A DNA stretch of 64,000 nucleotides from Dehalogenimonas sp. 4OHTPN (GCF_040448695.1 NZ_CP159307.1:1674001-1738000); one strand, 5' to 3'; numbered from the stretch's first letter, positions 32,393 through 40,512 are shown. Numbers and translations are program-made. The notes: a model not told the origin generated them from the letters alone.

Positions 32393-32743
32393 TTGATTCT
32401 TATTATTGACGACTACCTCTTTCTGGCCGGGGGCCTCATCGCCGTAGCCTGGGGTATGGCCCATTTTTTCCTGAGACGCCCGACGGTCTCGCGTTTTTGG
32501 GTTGTCGAAGGCTTATTCCTGGCAACCGCTGGCGCCGCCGTCATCTTCACCGTCTCCCAATACGGGACGGAGAATACCGGTGTCAGGGTCGTCACCTGGC
32601 TGGCCGCGTCGGTGACGCTGGCGTTCGGCGCCTTCAACCTGATGAACAGCCTCAGGACTGGCGCGCTTCAAGCCAGGCTGGGCGGGGTCCTCGGCCTGGT
32701 GTCAGGAGCCTTATTGGTCGCCGGCAGCATCATCAATTCCTGA
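32393..32743 (+). CDS. Small membrane protein (116 aa), unknown
   Basis: Four hydrophobic segments separated by short charged loops (for example L-R-R-P-T-V-S-R-F near 28). No family recognised. The start is a TTG at 32393 with only a loose GGGAT site upstream, so it could be a few codons off. The following membrane gene has its own promoter. Confidence 0.6.
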   Translation: MILIIDDYLFLAGGLIAVAWGMAHFFLRRPTVSRFWVVEGLFLATAGAAVIFTVSQYGTENTGVRVVTWLAASVTLAFGAFNLMNSLRTGALQARLGGVLGLVSGALLVAGSIINS

Positions 32744-32750
32744 CGCTGAT

Positions 32751-32778
32751 TTGACAATTCCGAGATTTGTAGTATTTT
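32751..32778 (+). promoter_or_regulatory. Promoter of the 108-aa membrane gene
   Basis: TTGACA at 32751-32756, 16-base spacer, TATTTT at 32773-32778. It starts 8 bases after the previous stop. Confidence 0.6.
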
Positions 32779-32808
32779 AATATCGCTTACTCCGGAATTG
32801 GAGGCAGG

Positions 32809-33135
32809 ATGATCATCACTTTGGCCGCCGCCGTGCTGTCCATCGCCTGGGGATTACTCCGGGTCATGAAAAGGACGGCGTCGGCAACCCAGCAGGGCAT
32901 CGGCCTGACCGCCATTATCATCGGCATGATCGTCGCCCTGATCGCCAACCTGACCGATCTCAGTCCCTCAGCCGTCACCGCCGTCGCCCTGATCGCCGCC
33001 GCTGGCATGCTGGTGCTGGCGGTGTTTGCCGTCCGGGCCATGAAACGGCCGGAAGGCGGCGCCACCAATATTGACCTGGCGGTGATCATGGTCATCATCT
33101 TCAGTTTCATTGTCGGCGGCGTTTTCCACGGCTGA
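32809..33135 (+). CDS. Small membrane protein (108 aa), unknown
   Basis: Four hydrophobic spans with short basic turns (R-V-M-K-R-T near 18, A-M-K-R-P-E near 78). Resembles the preceding membrane protein in size and layout but not clearly in sequence. ATTGGAGG lies before the ATG. No function assigned. Confidence 0.68.
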   Translation: MIITLAAAVLSIAWGLLRVMKRTASATQQGIGLTAIIIGMIVALIANLTDLSPSAVTAVALIAAAGMLVLAVFAVRAMKRPEGGATNIDLAVIMVIIFSFIVGGVFHG

Positions 33136-33197
33136 CCGCCTGACTTTCCTTTTGCTCGGTGGGGGGGCGGGAGGTTCAGGAGTCTGTAATCTAAACT

Positions 33198-34379
33198 ATG
33201 TTCAAAGAAAAGACCATCGTTCTGGGCATCACCGGCTCGGTAGCCGCCTATAAGGCCGCCGACCTGGCTTCCAGGCTGGTCCAGGCCGGCGCGGCGGTTG
33301 AAGTCATCATGACCGAATCGGCCCAAAAGTTCATCGCCCCCCTCACTCTGCGGGCCCTGACCAACCGTCAGCCGGTGACTTCGATGTGGCAGGACGCCAA
33401 TAAGTTCTCCATCGAGCATGTCTCCCTGGCCGATGCCGCTGACGCTGTCCTCATCGCCCCGGCTACCGCCAACACCATCGCCAGACTAGCCTGCGGCCTG
33501 GCGGACGATATTCTGTCTTCGACCGTACTGGCAACCAGGGCGCCGGTCATCATCGCCCCGGCCATGAACTGCAACATGTATGAGAACGCGGCCACCCAGG
33601 CCAATATCGCGGCGCTGAAGTCCAGGGGCTTCACCTTCGTCGAACCCGAATCCGGCCGTCTGGCCTGCGGCGCCGAGGGCAAAGGCAGATTGGCTGCCGC
33701 CGAGGTAATCCTCGCGGCGCTCGATGCCGTTCTTAATCGGAAAAATGACCTTGCCGGCCGGTCAATCGTCGTCACCGCCGGCGGCACCCGGGAGCCGCTC
33801 GACCCCGTCCGCTACGTCGGCAACCGCTCCTCGGGCAAGATGGGTTACGCCCTGGCCGCCGCCGCCCGCGACCGCGGCGCCTCGGTAAGACTCGTCTCCA
33901 CGGTCGATATGCCCGATTCGTCCGGCCTGAGCGTTATCCGCGTCGAGACCGCCGCCCAGATGCTTGAAGCCGTCCGGGACGCCGTCAAGGGCGCCGATGC
34001 CCTCATAATGGCCGCAGCTGTAGCCGATTTCCGGCCTTCGACGGTTGCGGGTGATAAAATCAAGAAAGGCGCCACCTCGCTCGACCTCAAGCTGGAGCCG
34101 ACGCCTGACATCCTCTCCGAGGTTAAAGGCGATTTCGTCCGCGTCGGTTTCGCCGCCGAGACCGTCGACCTGATCGGGAACGCCAAAAAGAAGCTGGCGG
34201 GAAAAAACCTCGACCTCATCGTCGCCAACGACGTGACCGCCCCCGATTCCAGCTTCGGCGCCGAGACCAACATGGTGACCCTCCTCTTCAAGGACGGCCA
34301 TGCCGAGGATCTGCCCCTTATGCCCAAACGCGCCGTCGCCGAAAAAATCCTGGACTACCTCGCCGTCAGGCTAAGTTAA
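33198..34379 (+). CDS. coaBC: Phosphopantothenoylcysteine decarboxylase / phosphopantothenate-cysteine ligase
   Basis: Bifunctional CoA biosynthesis enzyme, 393 residues. N-terminal CoaC flavoprotein domain: G-S-V-A-A-Y-K-A-A-D-L near 11, catalytic His in I-E-H-V-S-L near 72, and P-A-M-N-C-N-M-Y near 119. C-terminal CoaB domain: A-G-G-T-R-E-P-L-D-P-V-R-Y-V-G-N-R-S-S-G near 193 and the K-I-K-K motif near 288. It lies close to coaX, so two CoA genes are within 3 kb. Confidence 0.96.
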   Translation: MFKEKTIVLGITGSVAAYKAADLASRLVQAGAAVEVIMTESAQKFIAPLTLRALTNRQPVTSMWQDANKFSIEHVSLADAADAVLIAPATANTIARLACGLADDILSSTVLATRAPVIIAPAMNCNMYENAATQANIAALKSRGFTFVEPESGRLACGAEGKGRLAAAEVILAALDAVLNRKNDLAGRSIVVTAGGTREPLDPVRYVGNRSSGKMGYALAAAARDRGASVRLVSTVDMPDSSGLSVIRVETAAQMLEAVRDAVKGADALIMAAAVADFRPSTVAGDKIKKGATSLDLKLEPTPDILSEVKGDFVRVGFAAETVDLIGNAKKKLAGKNLDLIVANDVTAPDSSFGAETNMVTLLFKDGHAEDLPLMPKRAVAEKILDYLAVRLS

Positions 34380-34389
34380 TGCTCTTTTG

Positions 34390-34414
34390 TCATTCCCCGC
34401 GCAGGCGGGGAATC
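34390..34414. repeat. Dispersed palindromic repeat
   Basis: CATTCCCCGC..GCGGGGAATCC forms a hairpin with 8-base arms. It is of a type commonly scattered between genes in bacterial genomes. Confidence 0.5.
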
Positions 34415-34438
34415 CATAATTCTCACACGAGGTGAATA

Positions 34439-34681
34439 ACGGCAAACACCATCGATATCACTCTCCAACCCGTCTACATCAAGGATAACTACATTTACGT
34501 CCCGGCGCGGCTGAGGTCGTTCTTCCCGGCTGGCCAACCGTTCACCTCGTCTCCGATTGTCATCGAATCCGCCGCCGGCAGCTTCCATTTTTGTTTGCCC
34601 GTTACTATAATCCGAACCTTGGGAGACGGCATCAGGCAAAAGACCAGATTATACCTCGACTTTGGGATAGTATTTAAGTAA
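34439..34681 (+). CDS. Small protein without a normal start codon (about 80 aa)
   Basis: A convincing coding frame (T-I-D-I-T-L-Q-P-V-Y-I-K-D-N-Y-I-Y-V-P to L-Y-L-D-F-G-I-V-F-K) runs to a TAA at 34681, with an AGGTGA ribosome site just before it. The only in-frame codons near that site are ATA and ACG; an in-frame TGA closes the upstream side. A GTG lies right after the site but is one base out of frame. Either ACG starts translation or a one-base change has broken the gene. No family recognised; beta-rich, soluble. Confidence 0.45.
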   Translation, partial: TANTIDITLQPVYIKDNYIYVPARLRSFFPAGQPFTSSPIVIESAAGSFHFCLPVTIIRTLGDGIRQKTRLYLDFGIVFK

Positions 34682-34798
34682 CCGCAGTCAAGTGTACGTC
34701 TTGAACGCAGAGAAAAGAGTCAAGTCGCCTAACGTTTGTTTCACGCAGAGTTCGACTCTCTAAGAGGAGGACGGCCCTGAGACAACTCAGCTCTGATT

Positions 34799-35563
34799 CT
34801 ATCGCGTAGGGGGTATCGGCGTGTCGCGGTCCGGTGCCGTCGGGACTGTACTGGCGCCTGAGTCAACGGTAAACTGCTGACTCTGCCCGTTAACCCGCAG
34901 TGTGTATTGCTGCCCGGCAATAAAATTTGATCCGAGGGGGATGGCAACATCGAAATACGAAACAATCTGGATGCAGACAGCGTCTCTCGGCCTCTGAGTG
35001 GTGACAGCAATATCAATCAAGTTGCCTTGCCGCTGAACGTCCGTCCCTTTTAAAGTCGTACAGCCATCGGTCAAAACTCCCTTAATATCGACAAATACCT
35101 GAGGAGGGAATGACTCAGCAATGCGCACTTTGGCACTTACAATTGGTGCCGGCTTGACCAAGACATCTCCCTGATTGGAACTCTGATCTGGAATTGTGAT
35201 GCGGCGCTCTACGCCGTTGACACGAATAGTTATATTCTGTCCCGGTTGAAATGACCGGCCAAGTTCGATGGAGGTAGATTCGGTTCGATATATTTCCGTA
35301 CATGCCTGGGCGCTTTTCGGTTTTTTGAGCCAGATGCCGATATCAAAGCCATCGCTGATCTCTACCACACGAACGCCCTCAAATGAGTAACAACCGTCCG
35401 GTAGTCCATAAGTGACATTCACTTTCACTCGCGACATGGGATCGGGATCAGAAATTTCAATTTCCACATTTTCAATTGGCGCCAGTTCCCGATCGAATTG
35501 CTGGCAACCCGCTATTGGAACAAGCAATCCGATAATTACGATTGAAAAAAGAAATGCCTTCAT
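34799..35563 (-). CDS. Putative lipoprotein with two related halves
   Basis: 254 residues. The signal peptide ends in V-P-I-A-G-C (Cys about residue 20), an acceptable lipobox. The mature part contains two related units, each with a D-G-C-(Y/T)-(S/T)-(F/L)-(E/K)-G turn, a later conserved Cys (A-C-T-E, V-C-I-Q), and G-Q-x-(I/Y)-T-(I/L)-R-V-N-G at its end (near residues 118 and 225). An extracytoplasmic beta protein of unknown role. The ATG at 35563 sits 6 bases after TATAAT, so the mRNA may be leaderless. The tail is Pro/Thr-rich. Confidence 0.78.
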   Translation of the reverse strand: MKAFLFSIVIIGLLVPIAGCQQFDRELAPIENVEIEISDPDPMSRVKVNVTYGLPDGCYSFEGVRVVEISDGFDIGIWLKKPKSAQACTEIYRTESTSIELGRSFQPGQNITIRVNGVERRITIPDQSSNQGDVLVKPAPIVSAKVRIAESFPPQVFVDIKGVLTDGCTTLKGTDVQRQGNLIDIAVTTQRPRDAVCIQIVSYFDVAIPLGSNFIAGQQYTLRVNGQSQQFTVDSGASTVPTAPDRDTPIPPTR

Positions 35564-35569
35564 ATAACC

Positions 35570-35575
35570 ATTATA
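35570..35575 (-). promoter_or_regulatory. -10 box of the lipoprotein gene, leaderless
   Basis: Minus strand TATAAT (35575-35570), six bases before the ATG at 35563; no good -35 box is seen. Confidence 0.45.
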
Positions 35576-35841
35576 ACGCGGCACGTTGTTTCGAGTTAGT
35601 CGTCCTGGCCTGCCCTTTAAACTGAGACCAGGGTTTTTACATCGAAGAGCTAGGTTCTAATAGCACCCGAGGTGCCTCACCATCCCCTCGGTCATTTCTC
35701 TAGATACCCGCTCCAAGGTCTCCCTCGTTTTAGGGATAGTTAGCCCCGGCGCATTTTACCAGACTCTTGTATAATGGCTCTTGAACTTACAGGTGATTCC
35801 TTTAACCCCAACTACTCAAGATTACTAGCGGGAGCTTACGG

Positions 35842-36519
35842 ATGGTCAACGATTACTACGAAATCAATAATCTCAACAAAGACGAGTCTTGGCGTCTTTT
35901 CAGGATCATTGGAGAGTTTGTTACCGGCTTTGATCGGCTTGAAAGTATCGAACCCGCAGTAACCATCTTTGGCTCTGCAAGAGTAAAACAAGATGATCCT
36001 GTGTATTTACAGGCTGAGGATATCGCTTTAAAGCTAGGGCAAAATGGCTTCAATATTATCACTGGCGGCGGACCAGGGGTAATGGAAGCGGCCAATAAAG
36101 GGGCGGTAAAAGCTGGAGTCAGTTCAGTGGGTATCAGTATCACCCTGCCAGGCGAACCGCATAATGAATATGCTACTAAGTCTTTGTTGTTTGATCACTT
36201 CTTTACCAGAAAGGTCATGCTGGTAAAATACGCGACTGCCTTCGTTATCATGCCAGGCGGGCTTGGGACCATGGATGAGCTCACAGAGTTACTCACCTTG
36301 ATGCAGACAGAAAAAATAAGACCCTTCCCGGTAATCTTGTTCGGCAGTGCGTTCTGGGAAGGCTTGCTGAAATGGTTACGCGATGTAGTTCATCCGCTTG
36401 GATACATCTCTGAAGGCGATTTTGATCTCCTCCGCATCACTGACAGCACAGATGAGATTTTAAGAATAATCAATAAATGGCGCGAGTATCACGAGTGCGT
36501 CGGCAACAGAGCACTCTAA
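35842..36519 (+). CDS. LOG family protein (lysine decarboxylase-like Rossmann)
   Basis: 225 residues of the LOG/TIGR00730 family with G-G-G-P-G-V-M-E-A-A-N-K-G near residue 74 and P-G-G-L-G-T-M-D-E-L-T-E near 141, the nucleotide-binding motifs of cytokinin riboside 5'-phosphate phosphoribohydrolases. Bacterial members release base and ribose phosphate from nucleotides; the substrate here is unknown. GGGAG lies 7 bases before the ATG; a TATAAT box lies at about 35771. Confidence 0.9.
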   Translation: MVNDYYEINNLNKDESWRLFRIIGEFVTGFDRLESIEPAVTIFGSARVKQDDPVYLQAEDIALKLGQNGFNIITGGGPGVMEAANKGAVKAGVSSVGISITLPGEPHNEYATKSLLFDHFFTRKVMLVKYATAFVIMPGGLGTMDELTELLTLMQTEKIRPFPVILFGSAFWEGLLKWLRDVVHPLGYISEGDFDLLRITDSTDEILRIINKWREYHECVGNRAL

Positions 36520-36717
36520 TTCTATGAGTCCTACTTGGGGGTTTATTCGGGCAATGCTTTTATAACCATCGTCTGGGTGAGGCGGCCAGGCATCCTTTGG
36601 AGGGGTAGTATCCAATACCACTGAAATCATTTCCAAATCCTCTCCATTGTGTCAGGCAGAGTCCAACTCGACGAGGAAGACGAAAACGGCCGGAAATACA
36701 CTACAGAAAAATCCACA

Positions 36718-37050
36718 TCATGCCTCGCCTTCGACAACTCCGTAGCCGAAGGCTTCGTGCATCGTGGCGAAGAAACCGTTGAAGATTCCTACATTGGCAA
36801 CGGTACCCCGGATGACATCGTGAACCATAGCGCCCTTAGGGCCATTGAATACGCAAGAACCGAAACACCTCAAGCAAGGATCTACCGCCTTGCGGTAACC
36901 GGCGCAGGTGATCATGTCGGTCCAATAGGTTTTCCGGCCTGTTTTACAGTAGTCTGACTCACCGGGTGTCGGCTTGTCCCATCCCAGGCCCGGCAGCGCC
37001 GGGTCTTTCGAGGTGATGGATGACGGGTAATGCATTGTTCTCACGTAATG
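36718..37050 (-). pseudogene. Reductive dehalogenase (rdhA) C-terminal remnant
   Basis: About 105 codons homologous to the end of the intact rdhA beside it: P-S-S-I-T (intact P-S-S-V-T), P-G-L-G-W-D, T-G-R-K-T-Y-W-T-D-M-I, C-L-R-C-F-G-S-C-V-F-N, and I-F-N-G-F-F-A-T-M-H-E-A-F-G-Y-G. The N-terminal three quarters, the first ferredoxin motif and the last 30 residues are missing, and the frame stops at E-G-E-A. A second dehalogenase gene was once present and has decayed; it is not identical, so it is not a simple duplication end. Confidence 0.85.
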
Positions 37051-37110
37051 ATTAACAATTATTAATCTTTTTGTGGCATGGTCAGACCAGCCAATAAACG
37101 ACTGCGTGAT

Positions 37111-37143
37111 AAAACAAAGGGAGAGCCTCAAAAAGGCTCTCCC
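37111..37143 (-). terminator. rdhA terminator
   Basis: Minus strand GGGAGAGCC/GGCTCTCCC stem with a T-rich loop, followed by TTTGTTTT. It lies about 25 bases after the rdhA stop, closing a one-gene transcript. Confidence 0.9.
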
Positions 37144-37166
37144 TTATTATCTCGCCTAAGAAGGAA

Positions 37167-38741
37167 CTAAGCAGGCCGTTCTCGATTATAGCCGCCGTGT
37201 TTGGAGTAGAAGCCGGTGCTGTAGCCATAAGCAGGCAGCACCATATCCCACCATTCTTCTTTCTTCTCTCCTTCTTTCAGGCCATAACCGAAGGTTTCAC
37301 CGGCAGTGGCAAAGACGCCGTTAAAAATTGAAGTTACCGAAACAGTCTGCCTTACCAGGTCATGGATCATCGCGCCATACTGGTTGTTGAAGACACAGAC
37401 ACCGAAGCATAGCTGGCAGCGGTTAGGCAGTCCGCGGGCAAACAGCTGGCAGCTGATCATATCGGTCCAGTATGTCTTGCGGCCGGCTTTGAAGAATTCT
37501 GGCTCTGTGTCAAAGCCCAATCCCGGGATCTGACCGAATTTCGGAGTTACCGAGGAAGGCCTGGTCTCCCAAGACGGTTCGCTTTCGCCCTTCTTCTCGA
37601 TTGCTTCAGGCGGGCAGTGCTTGGCGCAGATACCGCAACTCTGGCAGAAGCGCCAGATACCGGCATCAATCGCGGGAGTATGAGCAATCGGCAGGTCGGT
37701 CAATACTTCGTACAGGCCGACGGTGTTGCCGTGCTCAGGGCTGATACCCATGATGGTATGGCGTGAGTTTTCTACCAGGCCAGTCAACGTGGCACCGGCG
37801 ATGCTCGGAATGCCTCTGTACGGCTCGTCATACATCATCTGGTAGCCAAGCATTCGCACAAAGCCCTGGGTGGAGATACGCATATTCTCGCGCAGGCGGT
37901 ACCTGGTGATGTTGGCTGCGGCAAAAAGCGCCGATGAGGGTGTCGTCCGGAACATCTCATGCGATTGAGGGATCGTGTAGCTGATGCTGAAGATCGGGAT
38001 GTTGGAAGGGATCTTTGTTAAACCGGTGGCGTTATCAAATGAAAAGGTAGACTGATTAGCGAACTCAATAGGCTGTGTAACTGTCGTCGGGGGCGGCCAT
38101 TTCGGAGCTGAACCAAATGGCCAGTATGATTCGGCGATGTTATCGCCATACAGACCAACCAATTTCTTATGATCGGCATCGAGTTCGGATGCGCCAATAT
38201 GCGAGGCGCCGAAAAAGACCATCGCCGCCCTCATCATCCGGAAGTTCTCCTCCGGTGTTCCCTGCCACTTGGGGACTCCAAATTGCTCCGGTGTTTTAAC
38301 GCCAACCAGGCGCGTGTCAGCGAATTTGTCAGTCCGCGCGGCTGTGAAACCCAGGCCTCTGGCAACTGTTCCAAGAGCGTTGTCCCTCAACGTTAAACCA
38401 GGGGTGTTGTTTTTAATGCCGTCAGTAACCCCTTTATCCCCGGCGGCTAAAATAGCTTGATACTCCGCCGGACCGCCAGCGTAACGGGCGAGGATGACGC
38501 CGGATTGTGTGCTATGGAAACCATGATGACGTTTCATCAGGTTCCAATCGATATCTACAGTCGGGTGTTCGGTATTTTTGATCCACCAGGCTCGTTTAAT
38601 CTGGGCTGATTCAGAAGCCATCAACTCATCAAGGTCATGAAAAACTGGTGCTACCAGGCTGGCGCCGCCTACTCCGGCACCCAAGAGACCAAGGCTTTTC
38701 ATGTATTCCCTGCGGCTCATCGTGCTATGGAAAATCGACAT
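37167..38741 (-). CDS. rdhA: Reductive dehalogenase catalytic subunit
   Basis: Corrinoid and Fe-S enzyme that removes halogen from organohalides as terminal respiratory acceptor, exported by Tat to the outer face of the membrane. 524 residues from the ATG at 38741, chosen for its AGGAGG site 6 bases upstream. The Tat signal S-R-R-E-Y-M-K-S-L-G is at about residues 9-18 followed by G-A-G-V-G-G-A. The first cluster motif is C-Q-S-C-G-I-C-A-K-H-C-P near 364; the second is C-Q-L-C-F-G-V-C near 445 with C-Q-L-F upstream. No rdhB anchor gene is found on either side. Substrate cannot be predicted. Confidence 0.96.
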   Translation of the reverse strand: MSIFHSTMSRREYMKSLGLLGAGVGGASLVAPVFHDLDELMASESAQIKRAWWIKNTEHPTVDIDWNLMKRHHGFHSTQSGVILARYAGGPAEYQAILAAGDKGVTDGIKNNTPGLTLRDNALGTVARGLGFTAARTDKFADTRLVGVKTPEQFGVPKWQGTPEENFRMMRAAMVFFGASHIGASELDADHKKLVGLYGDNIAESYWPFGSAPKWPPPTTVTQPIEFANQSTFSFDNATGLTKIPSNIPIFSISYTIPQSHEMFRTTPSSALFAAANITRYRLRENMRISTQGFVRMLGYQMMYDEPYRGIPSIAGATLTGLVENSRHTIMGISPEHGNTVGLYEVLTDLPIAHTPAIDAGIWRFCQSCGICAKHCPPEAIEKKGESEPSWETRPSSVTPKFGQIPGLGFDTEPEFFKAGRKTYWTDMISCQLFARGLPNRCQLCFGVCVFNNQYGAMIHDLVRQTVSVTSIFNGVFATAGETFGYGLKEGEKKEEWWDMVLPAYGYSTGFYSKHGGYNRERPA

Positions 38742-39047
38742 ATCTTTCCTCCTGTTACGGTTAGTAGTGAAAGGCTCTGAACTTCTGGTCTCTCCCAGAT
38801 GCCAAAATGTTGTTGGCACCTCCTTATCAATCTTTGCTTTTGGCAGCATCTTAAAACTGCGAGAAATATCTGTAAATACGTATTTATACTGATTATTTTC
38901 CGTTAATGTGACCACAAATTGAATAATAAATAAACGCTAATCTCCCTAATAAAATTACAGAATCGAAACGACAACATGTCTCGTTAATTATCCAACCACG
39001 CCTGGATGTCTGCCGAAAAAAATCGCACCAAAAACGTCAAAAGTCCC
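38742..39047 (-). promoter_or_regulatory. rdhA upstream region with palindromic operator candidate
   Basis: No gene. TAAATACGTATTTA at 38873-38886 is a perfect 14-base palindrome that overlaps a TATAAA -10-like box on the minus strand, about 140 bases before the rdhA start. The leader contains a second GGAGG at about 38825 with no matching start. A dimeric regulator (MarR-like or TetR-like) could act here, since rdhA genes in this group are substrate-regulated. Confidence 0.5.
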
Positions 39048-39079
39048 TTGACACCCGTGAGTAACCGGTGTGTTATAAT
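39048..39079 (+). promoter_or_regulatory. Promoter with 20-base spacer and dyad, MerR-like architecture
   Basis: TTGACA at 39048-39053 and TATAAT at 39074-39079 are both consensus but 20 bases apart. The spacer carries an inverted repeat ACACCcGT..ACcGGTGT (39051-39071), as in promoters activated by MerR-family proteins, which need such a long spacer. Confidence 0.55.
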
Positions 39080-39080
39080 A

Positions 39081-39250
39081 GCCGCCTTGAATAGCACAAG
39101 TGTGCCGATTATTCGGCGTATTGACAGGATTGGGCTAAAGTGTTGACCCGACGCATGATTCACCAGGCTCATAAGGCGGTTTCGTTTGGAACGCATCACC
39201 GGTGGTGCCGCGCTAGCAATGGCCGGTTGCCTTTCCGGCGGCAGATGAAT
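39081..39250 (+). ncRNA. Structured leader RNA, possibly T-box-like
   Basis: Downstream of the 20-base-spacer promoter. CCGCCTT (39082-39088) pairs with AAGGCGG (39173-39179), enclosing about 90 bases with internal hairpins (GCCGA-TTAT-TCGGC). Then come a small hairpin (CGTT-TGG-AACG) and GGTGGTGCCGCG (39201-39212), which is close to the T-box core GGGTGGNACCGCG with its tRNA-binding TGGT. A competing hairpin GCCGG/CCGGC follows over a GGCGGC ribosome-site-like stretch. A standard specifier loop was not located, so the T-box reading is tentative. Confidence 0.35.
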
Positions 39251-39452
39251 ACGGCCTTCGTTCCCAAATCCGACGATTATCGTTTCGCACGTTCAGCCCA
39301 TCGCGGGATTTCGGCTTCGTTTCCCCCAAAGGTACTTATTTCGCTGATGAACAAATACCAATCGCCGGTGCCGGATGCCCGGCGTCTCGGCTCGAAGCCA
39401 TGCCGTACGGCAGACTGTGATATACTTATACATTATGGTTTTACGGTGACTT

Positions 39453-40388
39453 ATGAAGTCTAAAGACTTGCTCTCCATAACCGACCTGGCGCCCCATGAG
39501 ATTCGGCTGCTTCTGTCCGATGCCGCCTCCATGAAAGCCCAGGGCTGGCAGACGACTCTCTCCGGCAAGACGCTGGCCCTCGTCTTCGAGAAACCATCGC
39601 TGCGCACCCGCCTAAGCTTCGAACTGGCCATGAAGCAGCTCGGCGGCGAGGCCATCTACCTGTCGCCCGCCGAGGTCGGCCTGGGCAAGCGGGAGAGCAT
39701 CGCCGACGTCGCCCGGGTGCTTTCGCGCTACGTGGATGCTATCGCCGTGCGCACTTTCGCCCAATCCACCGTCGAGGAACTGGCCCGCTGGGCTGGCGTG
39801 CCGGTGGTGAATGCCCTGTCGGACGCCGAGCATCCCTGTCAGGCGCTGGCTGACCTGCTCACCATCTTCGAACACAAAGGCGAATTCCCCGGTCTGAAAC
39901 TGGCTTTCATCGGCGACGGCAACAACGTGGCGGTGAGCCTGGCGCTGGCCGCCGCCTCGGTAGGCCTGTCGTTCACCATGGCTTCGCCGAAAGGTTATGA
40001 ACTGCCGGCGGAAGCGGTACACAGGGCTCTAGAGCTGGCGGCCCGGAGCGAGAGCGTATTCAGCTTCACCGATGACCCCGGGGAGGCGGCGTTCGGCGCC
40101 GACATCATCTACACCGACACCTGGACCTCGATGGGCCAGGAGGCTGACGCCGAGGCGCGCCGCAAGGCTTTCGAAGGTTATCAGGTGAACGAAAGGCTGG
40201 TCTCTCTGGCCAAGCCGGATGCCATCATCATGCACTGCCTGCCGGCCCATCACGGCGAGGAGGTCGCCGCCGGGCTGCTGGACAGCCCGCAATCAGTCGT
40301 CTTCGACCAGGCGGAGAACCGCCTCCACGTTCAGAAGGCGCTCCTCGCCGATATGCTGGGCGGCTTATGCTTCCCATGGCCGGGTTGA
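39453..40388 (+). CDS. argF: Ornithine carbamoyltransferase
   Basis: Makes citrulline from ornithine and carbamoyl phosphate for arginine synthesis. 311 residues. Carbamoyl-phosphate loop S-L-R-T-R-L-S-F-E near residue 49, H-P-C-Q-A-L-A-D near 129, and ornithine-binding H-C-L-P-A-H-H near 257. A TG-A-TATACT extended -10 lies at 39418-39426, giving a short leader with GGTGA before the ATG. An upstream ORF ends inside the start of argF. Followed directly by a small ORF and der. Confidence 0.96.
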   Translation: MKSKDLLSITDLAPHEIRLLLSDAASMKAQGWQTTLSGKTLALVFEKPSLRTRLSFELAMKQLGGEAIYLSPAEVGLGKRESIADVARVLSRYVDAIAVRTFAQSTVEELARWAGVPVVNALSDAEHPCQALADLLTIFEHKGEFPGLKLAFIGDGNNVAVSLALAAASVGLSFTMASPKGYELPAEAVHRALELAARSESVFSFTDDPGEAAFGADIIYTDTWTSMGQEADAEARRKAFEGYQVNERLVSLAKPDAIIMHCLPAHHGEEVAAGLLDSPQSVVFDQAENRLHVQKALLADMLGGLCFPWPG

Positions 40389-40392
40389 CGAC

Positions 40393-40512
40393 ATGGAATT
40401 TAGATTAACAGTGCAATGCAGCCCCGAGACAGATGACGCGATGGCTGCCGCGTTTTTCCTTGCCTCTCTCGGGAGAGGCGCTACAGTAGAGGAGTATCCG
40501 GACGCCCGATGA
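40393..40512 (+). CDS. Small ORF (39 aa) between argF and der
   Basis: ATG at 40393, five bases after the argF stop, to a TGA that overlaps the der ATG (ATGA). The peptide begins M-E-F-R-L-T-V-Q-C-S-P-E-T-D-D-A and ends E-E-Y-P-D-A-R; it looks like an alpha/beta fragment. No ribosome site of its own, so it would be translated by coupling from argF and may pass ribosomes to der. No family recognised. Confidence 0.4.
   Translation: MEFRLTVQCSPETDDAMAAAFFLASLGRGATVEEYPDAR

Noticed and set aside
36460-36630. 56-codon minus-strand ORF overlapping the end of the LOG gene
   Set aside because: It has a possible GGAGAGG site, but a third of it is antisense to LOG and no family likeness is seen.
39140-39463. 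107-codon ORF upstream of argF read as a protein gene from its first start
   Set aside because: Its first third lies in a strongly structured region and the composition is not protein-like. Only the part from 39245 could be expressed, and that is treated as a possibility in the T-box-like finding.
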